Source: Silvibacterium dinghuense (GTDB lineage Bacteria > Acidobacteriota > Terriglobia > Terriglobales > Acidobacteriaceae). Taken from it: 64,000 nt of DNA. The translations under genes were made by a program, and so were the position numbers. The stretch lies in NCBI RefSeq assembly GCF_004123295.1, contig NZ_SDMK01000001.1, positions 1,922,001 to 1,986,000 of the forward strand, given 5' to 3'. Below, piece after piece: positions 54,688 through 63,298 of the stretch; positions within the stretch are counted from its first letter, which is position 1, and each line of letters starts with the position of its first letter. The notes under the pieces were generated by a model. The model was given only the letters and a program-made list of their open reading frames with translations. It searched no databases and was not told where the DNA came from.

Positions 54688-55770
54688 CTAATTCCTGAAG
54701 ATTGCCGGGCTGGCGAAGCGATCGAGGCCGGCGCGGCGGGCGTGCTCGGCTATGGCCTCGTTGATGGTCAGCGCAAGATCGAGCGCGGCCTGTCCGTCTT
54801 CTGCCGAGACGCGAGGTGTTTGACGGGTGCTGACCGATTCAAGGAACGAGATGATTTCGAGACGCAGCGGCTCGCCAGGTTCCACCTTGGGCTTCTGCAG
54901 GGCAAGACCTGCGGGCAAGCCGGGGATGGCCGGTGTGGATGGCGCTCCCGCGGCCGCGCCTGTGGCGGCTGCACTGACATCGATGACCAGCAGGTCCTGG
55001 CGAGCGTAGTCGATCGAAACATACTGGTGCGGCTGGAAGAAGCGCAGCTTACGCACCCGCTCGGTACTGACGCGGCTGGCGGTGAAGTTGGCAACGCAGC
55101 CGGATTCGAATTCGACGCGAACATTCGCAATATCGACCTTGCCGGAAAGGATAGGCAGGCCGACGGCATGGAGATCGCGCACAGGCGATTTTGCCAGGCT
55201 GAGCACGATGTCGAGATCGTGGATCATGAGATCGAGGACCACATCGACATCCAGAGCGCGGGGCGTGAAGACGCTGAGGCGGTGCGCCTCGAAGAACATG
55301 GGGCCGTTGAGGCAATCCTGCATGGCGGCGACGGCAGGATTGAAGCGCTCGAGATGGCCGACCTGGACGATGCGCTGGTTCTTTGCAGCCAAGGCTACGA
55401 GGGCCGCGGCTTCTTCGCGCGTAGCCGCGATAGGCTTTTCGATGAGCACATCGATGCCGGCTTCCAGCAGCGGCGCAGCCACGGCGGCATGCTGCGAAGT
55501 GGGCACGCAGACGGAAACGGCATCGACGATGATCTGCCCCTGCGCGCGGGCCTCGAGCAGGTCTTCTATCGAGGTGAAGACCGGAACGTTGAGCTCCTGA
55601 TGAAGCGCCTGGGAGCGCGAAGGATCAGACTCGACGATCGCGGCCAGGCGAACCGGAACAGCAAGGCTCGCAGCTGCGCCCTGCTGCTCGAGATCGCGAT
55701 AGATGCGGATATGGTTGCGGCCGAAGGCGCCGGCTCCGCAGACGGCGACGTGAAGCAGCGAGCGGCTCAC
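54688..55770 (-). CDS. Gfo/Idh/MocA-family oxidoreductase
   Basis: This 360-residue protein has an N-terminal Rossmann fold (VAVCGAGAFGRNHIRIYRDL) and the family motif EKPIA (in DVLIEKPIAATREEA, about 115). The C-terminal dimerisation domain contains GHLERFNPAV and DLMIHDLDIVLSL. It is an NAD(P)-dependent dehydrogenase, probably acting on a sugar or nucleotide sugar; the substrate is unknown. The GTG start lies 5 bp after the preceding small gene's stop, so the two form an operon. Confidence 0.88.
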   Translation of the reverse strand: MSRSLLHVAVCGAGAFGRNHIRIYRDLEQQGAAASLAVPVRLAAIVESDPSRSQALHQELNVPVFTSIEDLLEARAQGQIIVDAVSVCVPTSQHAAVAAPLLEAGIDVLIEKPIAATREEAAALVALAAKNQRIVQVGHLERFNPAVAAMQDCLNGPMFFEAHRLSVFTPRALDVDVVLDLMIHDLDIVLSLAKSPVRDLHAVGLPILSGKVDIANVRVEFESGCVANFTASRVSTERVRKLRFFQPHQYVSIDYARQDLLVIDVSAAATGAAAGAPSTPAIPGLPAGLALQKPKVEPGEPLRLEIISFLESVSTRQTPRVSAEDGQAALDLALTINEAIAEHARRAGLDRFASPAIFRN

Positions 55771-55775
55771 CGCAG

Positions 55776-55997
55776 CTACTTGCCCTGGTTGCCGGCGACG
55801 GCCTTGAGGCAGCGAGTGTATAGATCGAGAAGATTCTCGACGTGATCCTCAGCCTTGGCGGCGCTGGGAGCGGCAAAGCCGGCGGACGGCGCAGCGGTGC
55901 GACCGATGCCTGCGGTGGAAGCCACGAACTTGAAGAGATCGAGAGCGATGTCTTCGTCGCGGCGCGCCCCGGTGGGCGTAGTTACTGCCTGATCCAT
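55776..55997 (-). CDS. Small hypothetical protein upstream of the oxidoreductase
   Basis: This 73-residue protein has no hydrophobic segment. The N-terminal half is charged (RRDEDIALDLFKFVAST) and the C-terminal half is helical (DHVENLLDLYTRCLKAVAG). CGGAGGATC sits at ideal distance before the ATG, and the next gene begins 5 bp after its stop. These support a real gene co-expressed with the oxidoreductase. No function can be assigned. Confidence 0.65.
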   Translation of the reverse strand: MDQAVTTPTGARRDEDIALDLFKFVASTAGIGRTAAPSAGFAAPSAAKAEDHVENLLDLYTRCLKAVAGNQGK

Positions 55998-56397
55998 GAA
56001 GATCCTCCGAAGGCGATGCTATCAAAACTGCTTCGCGCAGGGCGAATCGCCTTCGGCTGCTTCGCGCAGGGCGATCCGCCTTCGGCCTCCGCTCCCGCTG
56101 GTCGCGCTCCGGCAGCCCTGCGAATCCATGTCTCGGAATCGGGTTCCAAGATACTTCGCTCACCAAGAGCAGCCGGTGATCTGCTGAAGACGAACGATGG
56201 AGCGAGTAGGACAGCAGCCGTCATGCTTAACACCCCCCACACAAGCCAACTTCAGGCGTGTATGGGCCACCCGTCAGGTGCCCACGTTTCAGAGTCTAGA
56301 CGCGGGAGAGACGAAAACATCTCGCTCCGGCCGGGATGATGACTTCTCTGTTCTTCCTGCATCAGCTATGGGCCTATATGTCGACAGGCCTAAGGTC
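55998..56397 (+). repeat. Composite repeat region: two B, D, decayed A, C end
   Basis: Tandem family B copies lie at 56027-56108. Family D is at 56236-56272, decayed A at 56281-56310 and a family C end (GGCCGGGATGATGAC) near 56330-56342. No gene is seen in these 400 bp. The region forms the left border of the phage-like block. Confidence 0.75.
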
Positions 56398-57096
56398 TTA
56401 CAGCTGAGAGATGCAGAGGCAGACGCGGCCGGCGATGAGAGCGCGGGAGGCGAGATCGTCCTGCTCGAGAACTTCTACAGGCCAGGCCAGCGAGTAGGGG
56501 CGCAGGATCATGCGGCGGGGATCGGTGCTGATGTAGCGGAAGGCAAGAGACTGATCGAGACGGATGCCGTAGAGATTGGGCTGCGGCGGGCGATGCGGAG
56601 CAAGGGAGTTGTAGTGCCGGTCCAGAATCACGATGGCATTTGGCAGCAACACCGGAGACATGGGTGAGGCCTGATCCGGGCTGACGCGGACAGCGACGAA
56701 ACGATGCCAGTCGCGGCGGCTTACAGTACGACGCGGCCGGAGGCTTTCGAGCAGCCCGGCGGGAATCTCCACGATCTCGAGGGTCATGGAACGGGTAATG
56801 ACAGGCGAGCGCATGGCCGGCTCGTCCCGCACCAGCGGCACATGGTGAAAGAGAGAGACGTGGTGCGCAAGCGGCTCCTCGAGCGACGGAAGAAAATCGG
56901 CAACCGTAAGCGACTGGGAGGCGAGCACACGATCGAGAGCCGCCAGACTCAGGCGACGGCGACGGCGCAGAAAATTTGAGATGTGCGCGGGCTGCAGACC
57001 GGCCTGTGCGGCAAGCTGCGCTCCGGTAAGCAGTCCTCTCTGGATGCGGTTGGCAAGATGCAGGCGAAGGCGCTCGTGAAGCTGGGAGAAGTTCAT
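56398..57096 (-). CDS. Helix-turn-helix regulator, CI-like
   Basis: This protein of about 232 residues has an N-terminal HTH (about 5-65: LLTGAQLAAQAGLQPAHISNFLRRRRRLSLAALDRVL) of the XRE/lambda-repressor type. Its C-terminal domain of about 150 residues is strand-rich (VSRRDWHRFVAVRVSPDQASPMSPVLLPNAIVILDR) and recalls the S24/LexA-like domain of phage repressors. The catalytic Ser-Lys dyad cannot be confirmed. It is divergent from the zinc-ribbon and sigma-like genes and is probably the repressor of the adjacent phage-derived block. The start is taken at the ATG beginning MNFSQLHERL; a GTG nine codons upstream is possible. Confidence 0.7.
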   Translation of the reverse strand: MNFSQLHERLRLHLANRIQRGLLTGAQLAAQAGLQPAHISNFLRRRRRLSLAALDRVLASQSLTVADFLPSLEEPLAHHVSLFHHVPLVRDEPAMRSPVITRSMTLEIVEIPAGLLESLRPRRTVSRRDWHRFVAVRVSPDQASPMSPVLLPNAIVILDRHYNSLAPHRPPQPNLYGIRLDQSLAFRYISTDPRRMILRPYSLAWPVEVLEQDDLASRALIAGRVCLCISQL

Positions 57097-57574
57097 TCGA
57101 CGAGTTGTCTTTGAGCTATACACCGCGGCCGGGACATTTGCTCAGAGAAAACCTTCAGGGCAGATTTCACAGCAGATTGCGGGGTTACGGAAGGTTGATG
57201 TGAGGCCGCGTGCGCGCCACACGACATGCGCGTTGACGAGGAAAACGCTGCCCGATACATTCGGAAACACTTTGCCAGAAATCCGGCCGATGACTTTGCA
57301 CGGCGCAGAGGAGCGATCCTTTCTCTCTGCATCGCACAAGGAGCGGCTCTTTTGCCTCTGCGCAGGCCTTCCGCCGCGCAAGCGAGAGACCGCGCCCATT
57401 TTCCGGATTTGGAGACTCTCTTATGATCTGCGATTTTTCTTCCGAGACAAGGAATCCGGCATACGACCCGCCGCACAACATGAGTTTCGCTCCCATGTGC
57501 AGGCAGGCGATGCGGTCACAACGAGGAGATGGGAATGAAGCTGTCACCCACACCTCAGTTTTCCCTGGAGCCCG
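57097..57574. other. Control region of the phage-like block with overlapping micro-ORFs
   Basis: The region separates the CI-like gene and the rightward operon. It contains a promoter candidate (57233-57261) and three short, partly overlapping frames: 57290-57538 (82 aa), 57480-57578 (32 aa) and 57535-57609 (24 aa, preceded by GAGGAGATGGG). The second ends with ATGA at the zinc-ribbon start. None has recognisable homology. Confidence 0.4.
57233..57261 (+). promoter_or_regulatory. Sigma-70-type promoter candidate
   Basis: TTGACG (57233-57238), a 17-bp spacer and TACATT (57256-57261). It points into the zinc-ribbon/sigma-like operon. Confidence 0.45.
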
Positions 57575-57772
57575 ATGAATTACCTACGTTTGCACCTGAA
57601 GGTTTGTGAAGGATGCGGAGGATTGTGGTTTCGCGCAGAACAACAGCAGGAAATTTACTGCCATGGCTGCGCGCAACGGCTGAAAGCTTTTCCGAAACTA
57701 CGCACGCGACGGCGAGGCAGACCGTGCAAAGGGGAACAGCGGCAGACCGTGCGTGAAGGAGGTGCACAATGA
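57575..57772 (+). CDS. Small zinc-ribbon protein
   Basis: This 65-residue protein has two Cys pairs, CEGC (about 11-14) and CHGC (about 29-32), typical of a zinc ribbon, and a strongly basic C-terminus (RTRRRGRPCKGEQRQ). It could bind DNA or RNA. GGAG precedes the ATG, and the stop overlaps the start of the next gene (ATGA). It is part of a presumed early operon of the phage-like block. Confidence 0.7.
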   Translation: MNYLRLHLKVCEGCGGLWFRAEQQQEIYCHGCAQRLKAFPKLRTRRRGRPCKGEQRQTVREGGAQ

Positions 57773-58293
57773 GCGCAGCACCCGTACTGGCATACGTCAC
57801 AACAGGACGCAGCTTCTCCGCGGCAGAGGATTTCCGCACGCGGACGCAGGCCAGTCAACCCCAGACCTCAGGGCTGGCGTTCTATCGCAAACACACGGAA
57901 GACCTGTTGCGGAAGTACCTCCGCATCTCCATGGACATAGGGCGGCTGCCGTCGCTACTGAATCGCGGCGTGCTGCGCGGACGGGCAACGCACTGCCGCA
58001 TTCGCAACTTCGAGGATGCCGTGGTCTTTGTCATCGACGTGGAGCGCTGCCTGGGAAAGCTGGACTCCTCTGCGCAGGAGCTGGTGGCAAGGATCACGCT
58101 GCAGGAATACACCTATGCGGAAGCCGCGGAGCTGACGGGACAGAGCCTGCGGTCCATTGCACGGCACTATGGCGAAGCCGTAGACCGGGTAACGGCCTTG
58201 CTGCTGGATGCCGAACTGCTGAAGATCGAGCCGTGGGAGAGATGTCAAGCGGAAGACCGGCCGAGAAATGCAATAAGTATGCGGAAATACTGA
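57769..58293 (+). CDS. Sigma-70 region 4-like DNA-binding protein
   Basis: This 174-residue protein contains in its C-terminal third the pattern of sigma region 4: SAQELVARITLQEYTYAEAAELTGQSLRSIARHYGEAVDRVTALL. The N-terminal part (KHTEDLLRKYLRISMDIGRLPSLL) is helical and may correspond to a shortened region 2 or to a phage-specific domain. AAGGAGG lies six bases before the ATG, which overlaps the zinc-ribbon stop. It may control late genes (tail fibre, terminase) of the block, similar to small phage sigma-like activators. This role is inference. Confidence 0.7.
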   Translation: MSAAPVLAYVTTGRSFSAAEDFRTRTQASQPQTSGLAFYRKHTEDLLRKYLRISMDIGRLPSLLNRGVLRGRATHCRIRNFEDAVVFVIDVERCLGKLDSSAQELVARITLQEYTYAEAAELTGQSLRSIARHYGEAVDRVTALLLDAELLKIEPWERCQAEDRPRNAISMRKY

Positions 58294-58371
58294 GAGTTAG
58301 CCGACAAACAGTCCTGGCATGGAATTATGCCGCTGCTTGTTATTCTGAAAATAAGAGAGAAGGAAAACCAA

Positions 58372-58400
58372 GGGAGAGGCCGCGAGGCTTCTCCCTTTTT
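58372..58400 (+). terminator. Intrinsic terminator after the sigma-like gene
   Basis: A 10-bp stem with one mismatch, GGGAGAGGCC / GGCTTCTCCC (58372-58381 with 58386-58395), is followed by TTTTTGTTTG. Confidence 0.85.
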
Positions 58401-58460
58401 GTTTGCGCGAAAGGCAAACGGCGTGAGACGGCGCAGCGGACAAGACCAGAGGAAGAGACG

Positions 58461-61400
58461 ATGAACGTGACCAGAGAAGCGTTGCGACAGAAAGGACTGT
58501 GGCTGGGAATCTGCATGGTTCTGGCCATAGCAACGGCGGCAAAGGCGCAGGTGACCACGACGACGGTGCAGGGCACGATCTATCGCGCAGACGGCACAGC
58601 GGCGCAGGGTACGGTCATTGTGAACTGGCCGGCATTCTCAACAGCAGCCAACCAGGCTGTGGCCGCGGGCAGTACCACAGCAACGATCGGCGTGGATGGA
58701 TTCCTGACACTGAGTCTGGCAGCAAATGCCGGAGCGTATCCGGCAGGGACTTACTACACGGCGATCTACCACCTGGATGATGGGACGGTCAGCAAGGAGT
58801 ATTGGGTGGTGCCAGCAGCAACGACTGCGGCGATCTCCTCGATCCGCGCAGAGCTGGCGCCGGCCACCGTCGCCGTGCAGGCTGTCACGAAAGATTATGT
58901 GGATACGTCGATTGCGGCGATCACGGATGAGTATCTGCCGTTGAGCGGCGGCACGATGACAGGCGCGCTGCTGCTGAACGGCGATCCGTTCTCGGGAACA
59001 CAGGCGGCGACGAAGCACTATGCAGATACCCTGGCTGCGGCCATGGTGCCGCTGGCGGGCGCGACGATGAGCGGCACGCTGAGCCTGCCAAATGCGATCG
59101 CCAAGCTGCCGAGGGTAGATATACGGCATCCGGATTTCGGATCGGGATGTGCGAATGCGGCCGATCCGACGGGGACAGAGGATTCAACATGCGCCATTAC
59201 GGCGGCGGTGGCCTATGCGCAAAGCGTCTCGGCGAACGGGCAGACGCCGACGGTGTATTTTCCGGAGGGCACGTACAAGATCAGCAGCGCGCTGCGTCTG
59301 CCATGCGCTCTGCACTACACCGGCGACGGACCGAGCGCCACGACACTCGAGCAGACAGGCGATGCAGCCAACGCGATCACGGTCTACAACGGCGGCGCGC
59401 TGCTGGATGGATATCTTTGCGCGGGCAGCCTGCAGGATATGCAGATTACGACGAGCGGATCGCATCAGCATACGGCTGACCTGGTGGAGCTCGACAGCGC
59501 ACCGGGGTTCAAACTGAACCGGCTGCGGCTGTACAACTCCGGCGGCCGCGGGCTGCAATTAAATGGCACGAGCGAACGCATCGAGTCGAACGATCTGCAG
59601 ATCGATGCAGTGCGCTGGCCTCTGATCCTGACGACCAATACAAATGAGGATCACTTCTTCAAGACGAATATCGATGCCCCTGGTTTTGCCGCAGACAACT
59701 ACTGCTGGGGCAATAACTGCCCAAATGGTGTGTTTCCCGGCTATGCGTGGGCGACAGCGCAGACGCTGGTATCGGCAAGCGGGAATGGGACGACGCTGAC
59801 GGTAGTAGCGCAGGGCGGAACGGACAGTGGCAACACGAATGGAGCATCGCCGCTGGGAGTGGGACATTGGTTCGAACTAACGGGAATTGCCAACGTCACG
59901 GCGATGAACGGCTTCTGGCAGATCACAGGAGTGACGAACAATTCTCCGGCCAGCGGCGAATACACGCTGACAGCAACATCGACAGCAAGCGGGACGGCGA
60001 CGGTGACAGGCGCGAGCTTCCTGCCGGCAATCCTACCGGAGAACCATGCGGCGGTGTGGATGGCGGGCGTGAATGTGGGCTTCTATGGCGGATCGATCAA
60101 GCCACTGTATGCCGAAGGAGGCTTTCAGGTCTTCAACAGTGAGGCAAGCCAGATCACGAACTTTTATCTCGAAGGCTTTCCGGAGAATGGGCAGCCGCAC
60201 ATGAATGCAGGCATTACGGTGGGTGGTCTGCTGCCGCAGACAACGCTGGGAGGCTCTCTCGCTACAGGAGCTCTGGCGGTAGCAGCCAACGGCGCATGGT
60301 TTCCTGACTACTATAACGATCCGGCAGATGCACAGGCGGCCAGCTGCATCAGCTACGTGATGATTGCGCCAGAGGATTTCACATGGGGCAGCACCACGGC
60401 CTCAACCTATGTGAGCGGCATTACGCAGGGGCAATACGAGATTGCGTGCGTGAAGGGCTTTGCCGGAGACGGGAATCTCTATCTCGCGACACGCCAGGTA
60501 AGCGCGTACGGTTTGTATACGACGACCGCCCCGGCGGCCATTGTGTGGCCTGCGGGCTCGCTGGTGGAGATGATCAGCAGCTCCACGAGCTATGGCAACG
60601 GACTGCTGGTGAGCGCGACGCACATCAATGCCATCGATGCGCCGGGCACGAACTGGGCGGCGGACTGCAATGACAGCGGGGCGCTGACATGTGCCGACCT
60701 GATTGCAGGCGTGATTCCCGATAGCGTGGGAGTCGCCATCCCAGGAAATACGGGAGCGAGCGGACGCACGGCACAGCTTTCACTCCTCAACGATTCGCTC
60801 TATTCGGGGTCCGCGGAGATGTATGGGCAGGGCTATCTGAAGGTCCACAGCAGCGCGCAGGTGACGGTGCTCGGTGCGGGAGCAGCGGCTTCGACAACAG
60901 GCGAAACAAGCGAGGTAGCGAACGGTCAGTTTCTGAACGGCGCGGGCTTGCCGGTGGTGATGGCCGTAGCGTATCCGACAGGGAAATCGGCATGGGTCTC
61001 CTATATAAATCCGGCCGCAGGCATTATGGCGAACTCCAACACCGGACCGTTCTTCGAGAGCATGGTGAATGGGTCCTCGGGACAGGCTGTGAACCTGGGA
61101 GCGAATCCGGGCGGAAGCTCTGCGCTTGGTCATCAGTTTGCGACCTCGAGCTGCTGGTATGACGTCGGACCGTCCGCGAGCTCGACACATGCGGAGAACC
61201 GCTTCTGCATGAAGGGTGGTCCGGGGCTTACGGGATCGGCGGCGGGCTGGGAGTACGACGTGTGGAGCGGCTCAGCATGGGTGGGAGCCTTTAGCCTGGC
61301 GGCGCAGGGTTCGACAGCGAATGCAACCGTAAGCGGTGCGGAAGAGGTGCAGGGCGCGCTGAATGCAGCGACGATCAATGGAGAGATCACGGTCGACGGT

Positions 61401-62984
61401 GTGACCTATGCCAGCTTGAACGCAGCATGGAGCGCGGCGGTGAGCGCAGCGACGGCGAGCGGACAGAACCAGACAGTGCGGCTGGGAGCAGGAAGCTTTG
61501 CTGTATCGGCAACGCTGAATGAGCCAACGAACGGGGCGTGCGTAAACCTGATCGGCTCGGGCGGAACGACGGTGAACGCAGGCAGCTCGGCGGCAACCAC
61601 GCTGACGGTACCTGCGAGCCTGGGCGGAGATGTCTTCTATCTCGGCAACACAGCCCAGGCGCAGGGCTGCAGCTTCAAGGATTTTGTGATTCTGGCCGCA
61701 ACCAATGCGACACACGGCTTCGAGATGCAGTGGTTCCGCGGGCTGTTGATCGATAACGTGACGGTGAACGATACGACCGCCGAGGGTGTGCTGCTGGGCG
61801 AGGAGTCGACGACCGCTGGGCACCAGGCGAACTTCCTGCTGCGGAATGTGACGGTGAGCTACAACGCTTCGCTGTTCACGCCGGCGAGCCGGCCTGCGTA
61901 TGGGGTGCATATCCAGAAGACTGCGATAGACAGCCACCTGGATGACATTACGGTGCGCAATGCGCTGACGGCGAGCGTCTACAACGAAGGCACAGGCAAC
62001 ACGGGGTATCTGATTCACGGCTTCGGCTATCCCTATACGTGTACGACGGCGCCGTGCTCGAATACGGCGACATCGAGCTCGGCTGCGAATGCCTCGTATG
62101 CGACGAACTATGTGATCGAAGATATAGGCGGCGGGGGAAGTATCTGGACAGATACGTACCTAGATAGCCCGGCGATTGCCGGGTTTTATATTGGCGCGGA
62201 TGGGGTTACGGCGCATGGCGGGCACATCCAATGGCCGGATCTGACGAGCTTTCCGGCGGCCAACCTGGCATATGTAGCAGACGGAGTTACAAATAATCTG
62301 ATGCTGGGAAATATCGACTGCCTGGAGATGAACACGGCGGTGAACTGGATCACGTATGCGGGCACGTCGGGCAATCCTCCGACCTTCAGCACGGTGCATG
62401 GGCTGACGGGCTGCGGCAATTATGTACAGGCACTGAATCCGGAAGAGGTGACGGGGTTCTCGAGCGGCGGCGCGAATATCAACGATCCCTCGGGAGCGGT
62501 ACCGCGGGTCTGGTCGACGCCGATTGCGGCGGCTTCGAGTTATCCGGCCTATGTGGCTCAGCTTTATACGGGCTACGAAGGCGATGTGATCCAGGGACAC
62601 TTTTCCGGGGTGAGTCCGTTTTTCAACGTGACATACCAGGGCACGATCAAATCGAATGGCGGCATTGCGCTGGGCACAGTGCTGAATACCGCATCGACGC
62701 TGACCCTGACGAATGCGAACAAGAATGTGATTGCGAATGCGGTGAGCGGGGCACAGACGATCACGCTGCCGAGCTGCTACACGGCGTGGCCGGACAAGGC
62801 ATCGCCGACGGGGCTGGAGTTCACAATCATCAAGTCGGATACTTCAGCAAATGCGGTGACCCTAGCGACGGTGAGTTCGCAGAACATCAACTATGCCGGA
62901 ACTTCAGCGACGACGCTGGCGATCTCTGCGGCGGGAAAGCGGACGCTGATCTGCGGGCCGGATTACAACTGGTACGCCTTCTAG
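58461..62984 (+). CDS. Tail-fibre-like beta-helix protein with signal peptide
   Basis: This protein of about 1507 residues begins with a clear Sec signal peptide (hydrophobic core about 12-26, ending TAAKAQ). A short beta domain follows (VQGTIYRADGTAAQG). Next come two phage tail-fibre repeats of the LPLSGGTMTGALLL...ATKHYAD kind (about 155-205). Two pectate-lyase-like beta-helix regions lie at about 215-560 (ITAAVAYAQSVSANGQTPTVYFPEGTYKISSAL) and about 970-1250 (SLNAAWSAAVSAATASGQNQTVRLGAGSFAV). The C-terminal domain (TLTLTNANKNVIANAVSGAQTITLPS) resembles fibre tips. A signal peptide is not expected in a virion protein assembled in the cytoplasm, so this could be a domesticated, exported adhesin or glycan-binding protein. 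ATG 58461 follows GGAAGAG; the frame upstream overlaps the sigma-like gene and is not used. Confidence 0.8.
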   Translation: MNVTREALRQKGLWLGICMVLAIATAAKAQVTTTTVQGTIYRADGTAAQGTVIVNWPAFSTAANQAVAAGSTTATIGVDGFLTLSLAANAGAYPAGTYYTAIYHLDDGTVSKEYWVVPAATTAAISSIRAELAPATVAVQAVTKDYVDTSIAAITDEYLPLSGGTMTGALLLNGDPFSGTQAATKHYADTLAAAMVPLAGATMSGTLSLPNAIAKLPRVDIRHPDFGSGCANAADPTGTEDSTCAITAAVAYAQSVSANGQTPTVYFPEGTYKISSALRLPCALHYTGDGPSATTLEQTGDAANAITVYNGGALLDGYLCAGSLQDMQITTSGSHQHTADLVELDSAPGFKLNRLRLYNSGGRGLQLNGTSERIESNDLQIDAVRWPLILTTNTNEDHFFKTNIDAPGFAADNYCWGNNCPNGVFPGYAWATAQTLVSASGNGTTLTVVAQGGTDSGNTNGASPLGVGHWFELTGIANVTAMNGFWQITGVTNNSPASGEYTLTATSTASGTATVTGASFLPAILPENHAAVWMAGVNVGFYGGSIKPLYAEGGFQVFNSEASQITNFYLEGFPENGQPHMNAGITVGGLLPQTTLGGSLATGALAVAANGAWFPDYYNDPADAQAASCISYVMIAPEDFTWGSTTASTYVSGITQGQYEIACVKGFAGDGNLYLATRQVSAYGLYTTTAPAAIVWPAGSLVEMISSSTSYGNGLLVSATHINAIDAPGTNWAADCNDSGALTCADLIAGVIPDSVGVAIPGNTGASGRTAQLSLLNDSLYSGSAEMYGQGYLKVHSSAQVTVLGAGAAASTTGETSEVANGQFLNGAGLPVVMAVAYPTGKSAWVSYINPAAGIMANSNTGPFFESMVNGSSGQAVNLGANPGGSSALGHQFATSSCWYDVGPSASSTHAENRFCMKGGPGLTGSAAGWEYDVWSGSAWVGAFSLAAQGSTANATVSGAEEVQGALNAATINGEITVDGVTYASLNAAWSAAVSAATASGQNQTVRLGAGSFAVSATLNEPTNGACVNLIGSGGTTVNAGSSAATTLTVPASLGGDVFYLGNTAQAQGCSFKDFVILAATNATHGFEMQWFRGLLIDNVTVNDTTAEGVLLGEESTTAGHQANFLLRNVTVSYNASLFTPASRPAYGVHIQKTAIDSHLDDITVRNALTASVYNEGTGNTGYLIHGFGYPYTCTTAPCSNTATSSSAANASYATNYVIEDIGGGGSIWTDTYLDSPAIAGFYIGADGVTAHGGHIQWPDLTSFPAANLAYVADGVTNNLMLGNIDCLEMNTAVNWITYAGTSGNPPTFSTVHGLTGCGNYVQALNPEEVTGFSSGGANINDPSGAVPRVWSTPIAAASSYPAYVAQLYTGYEGDVIQGHFSGVSPFFNVTYQGTIKSNGGIALGTVLNTASTLTLTNANKNVIANAVSGAQTITLPSCYTAWPDKASPTGLEFTIIKSDTSANAVTLATVSSQNINYAGTSATTLAISAAGKRTLICGPDYNWYAF

Positions 62985-63256
62985 CTGTTGCGCGCAGAGC
63001 GACTCGCCTTCGGCCTCCGCTCCCTTTGGTCGCGATCTGGGGATCGGATGAGAGTTTAGATTCCCACGTCTCAAAATCGAGACGTGGGGCACCCGGTTCT
63101 TCCTGGCCATCGTTGATTGGATGTGGTTGTTTCTTCGGCTTCCTTTGAGGTTTGTGTGAGATCCACCCATGACCAACGGCCTGTCATGGGTGGGGCACCC
63201 GCTGTTTTACTTCCTCACGCAAGCTAACTTCGGACCTGTATGGGCCTCCCGGGGAC
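62985..63256 (+). repeat. Composite repeat module B-A-A'-D after the tail-fibre stop codon
   Basis: Family B is at 62985-63036, directly after the TAG. Family A is at 63063-63095 (CCCACGTCTC / GAGACGTGGGG). An A variant with a different stem lies at 63173-63200 (CACCCATGAC / GTCATGGGTGGGG, CACCC). Family D is at 63213-63250. The terminase gene starts right behind. Confidence 0.8.
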
Positions 63257-63298
63257 TTGAGTAAGCGTCACGGACAAACGCGGTTGTTTTGGACGGGT

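Noticed and set aside
57753-58460. N-terminal extension of the tail-fibre frame
   Set aside because: It overlaps the zinc-ribbon end, the sigma-like gene and a terminator. ATG 58461 has its own ribosome-binding site and signal peptide.
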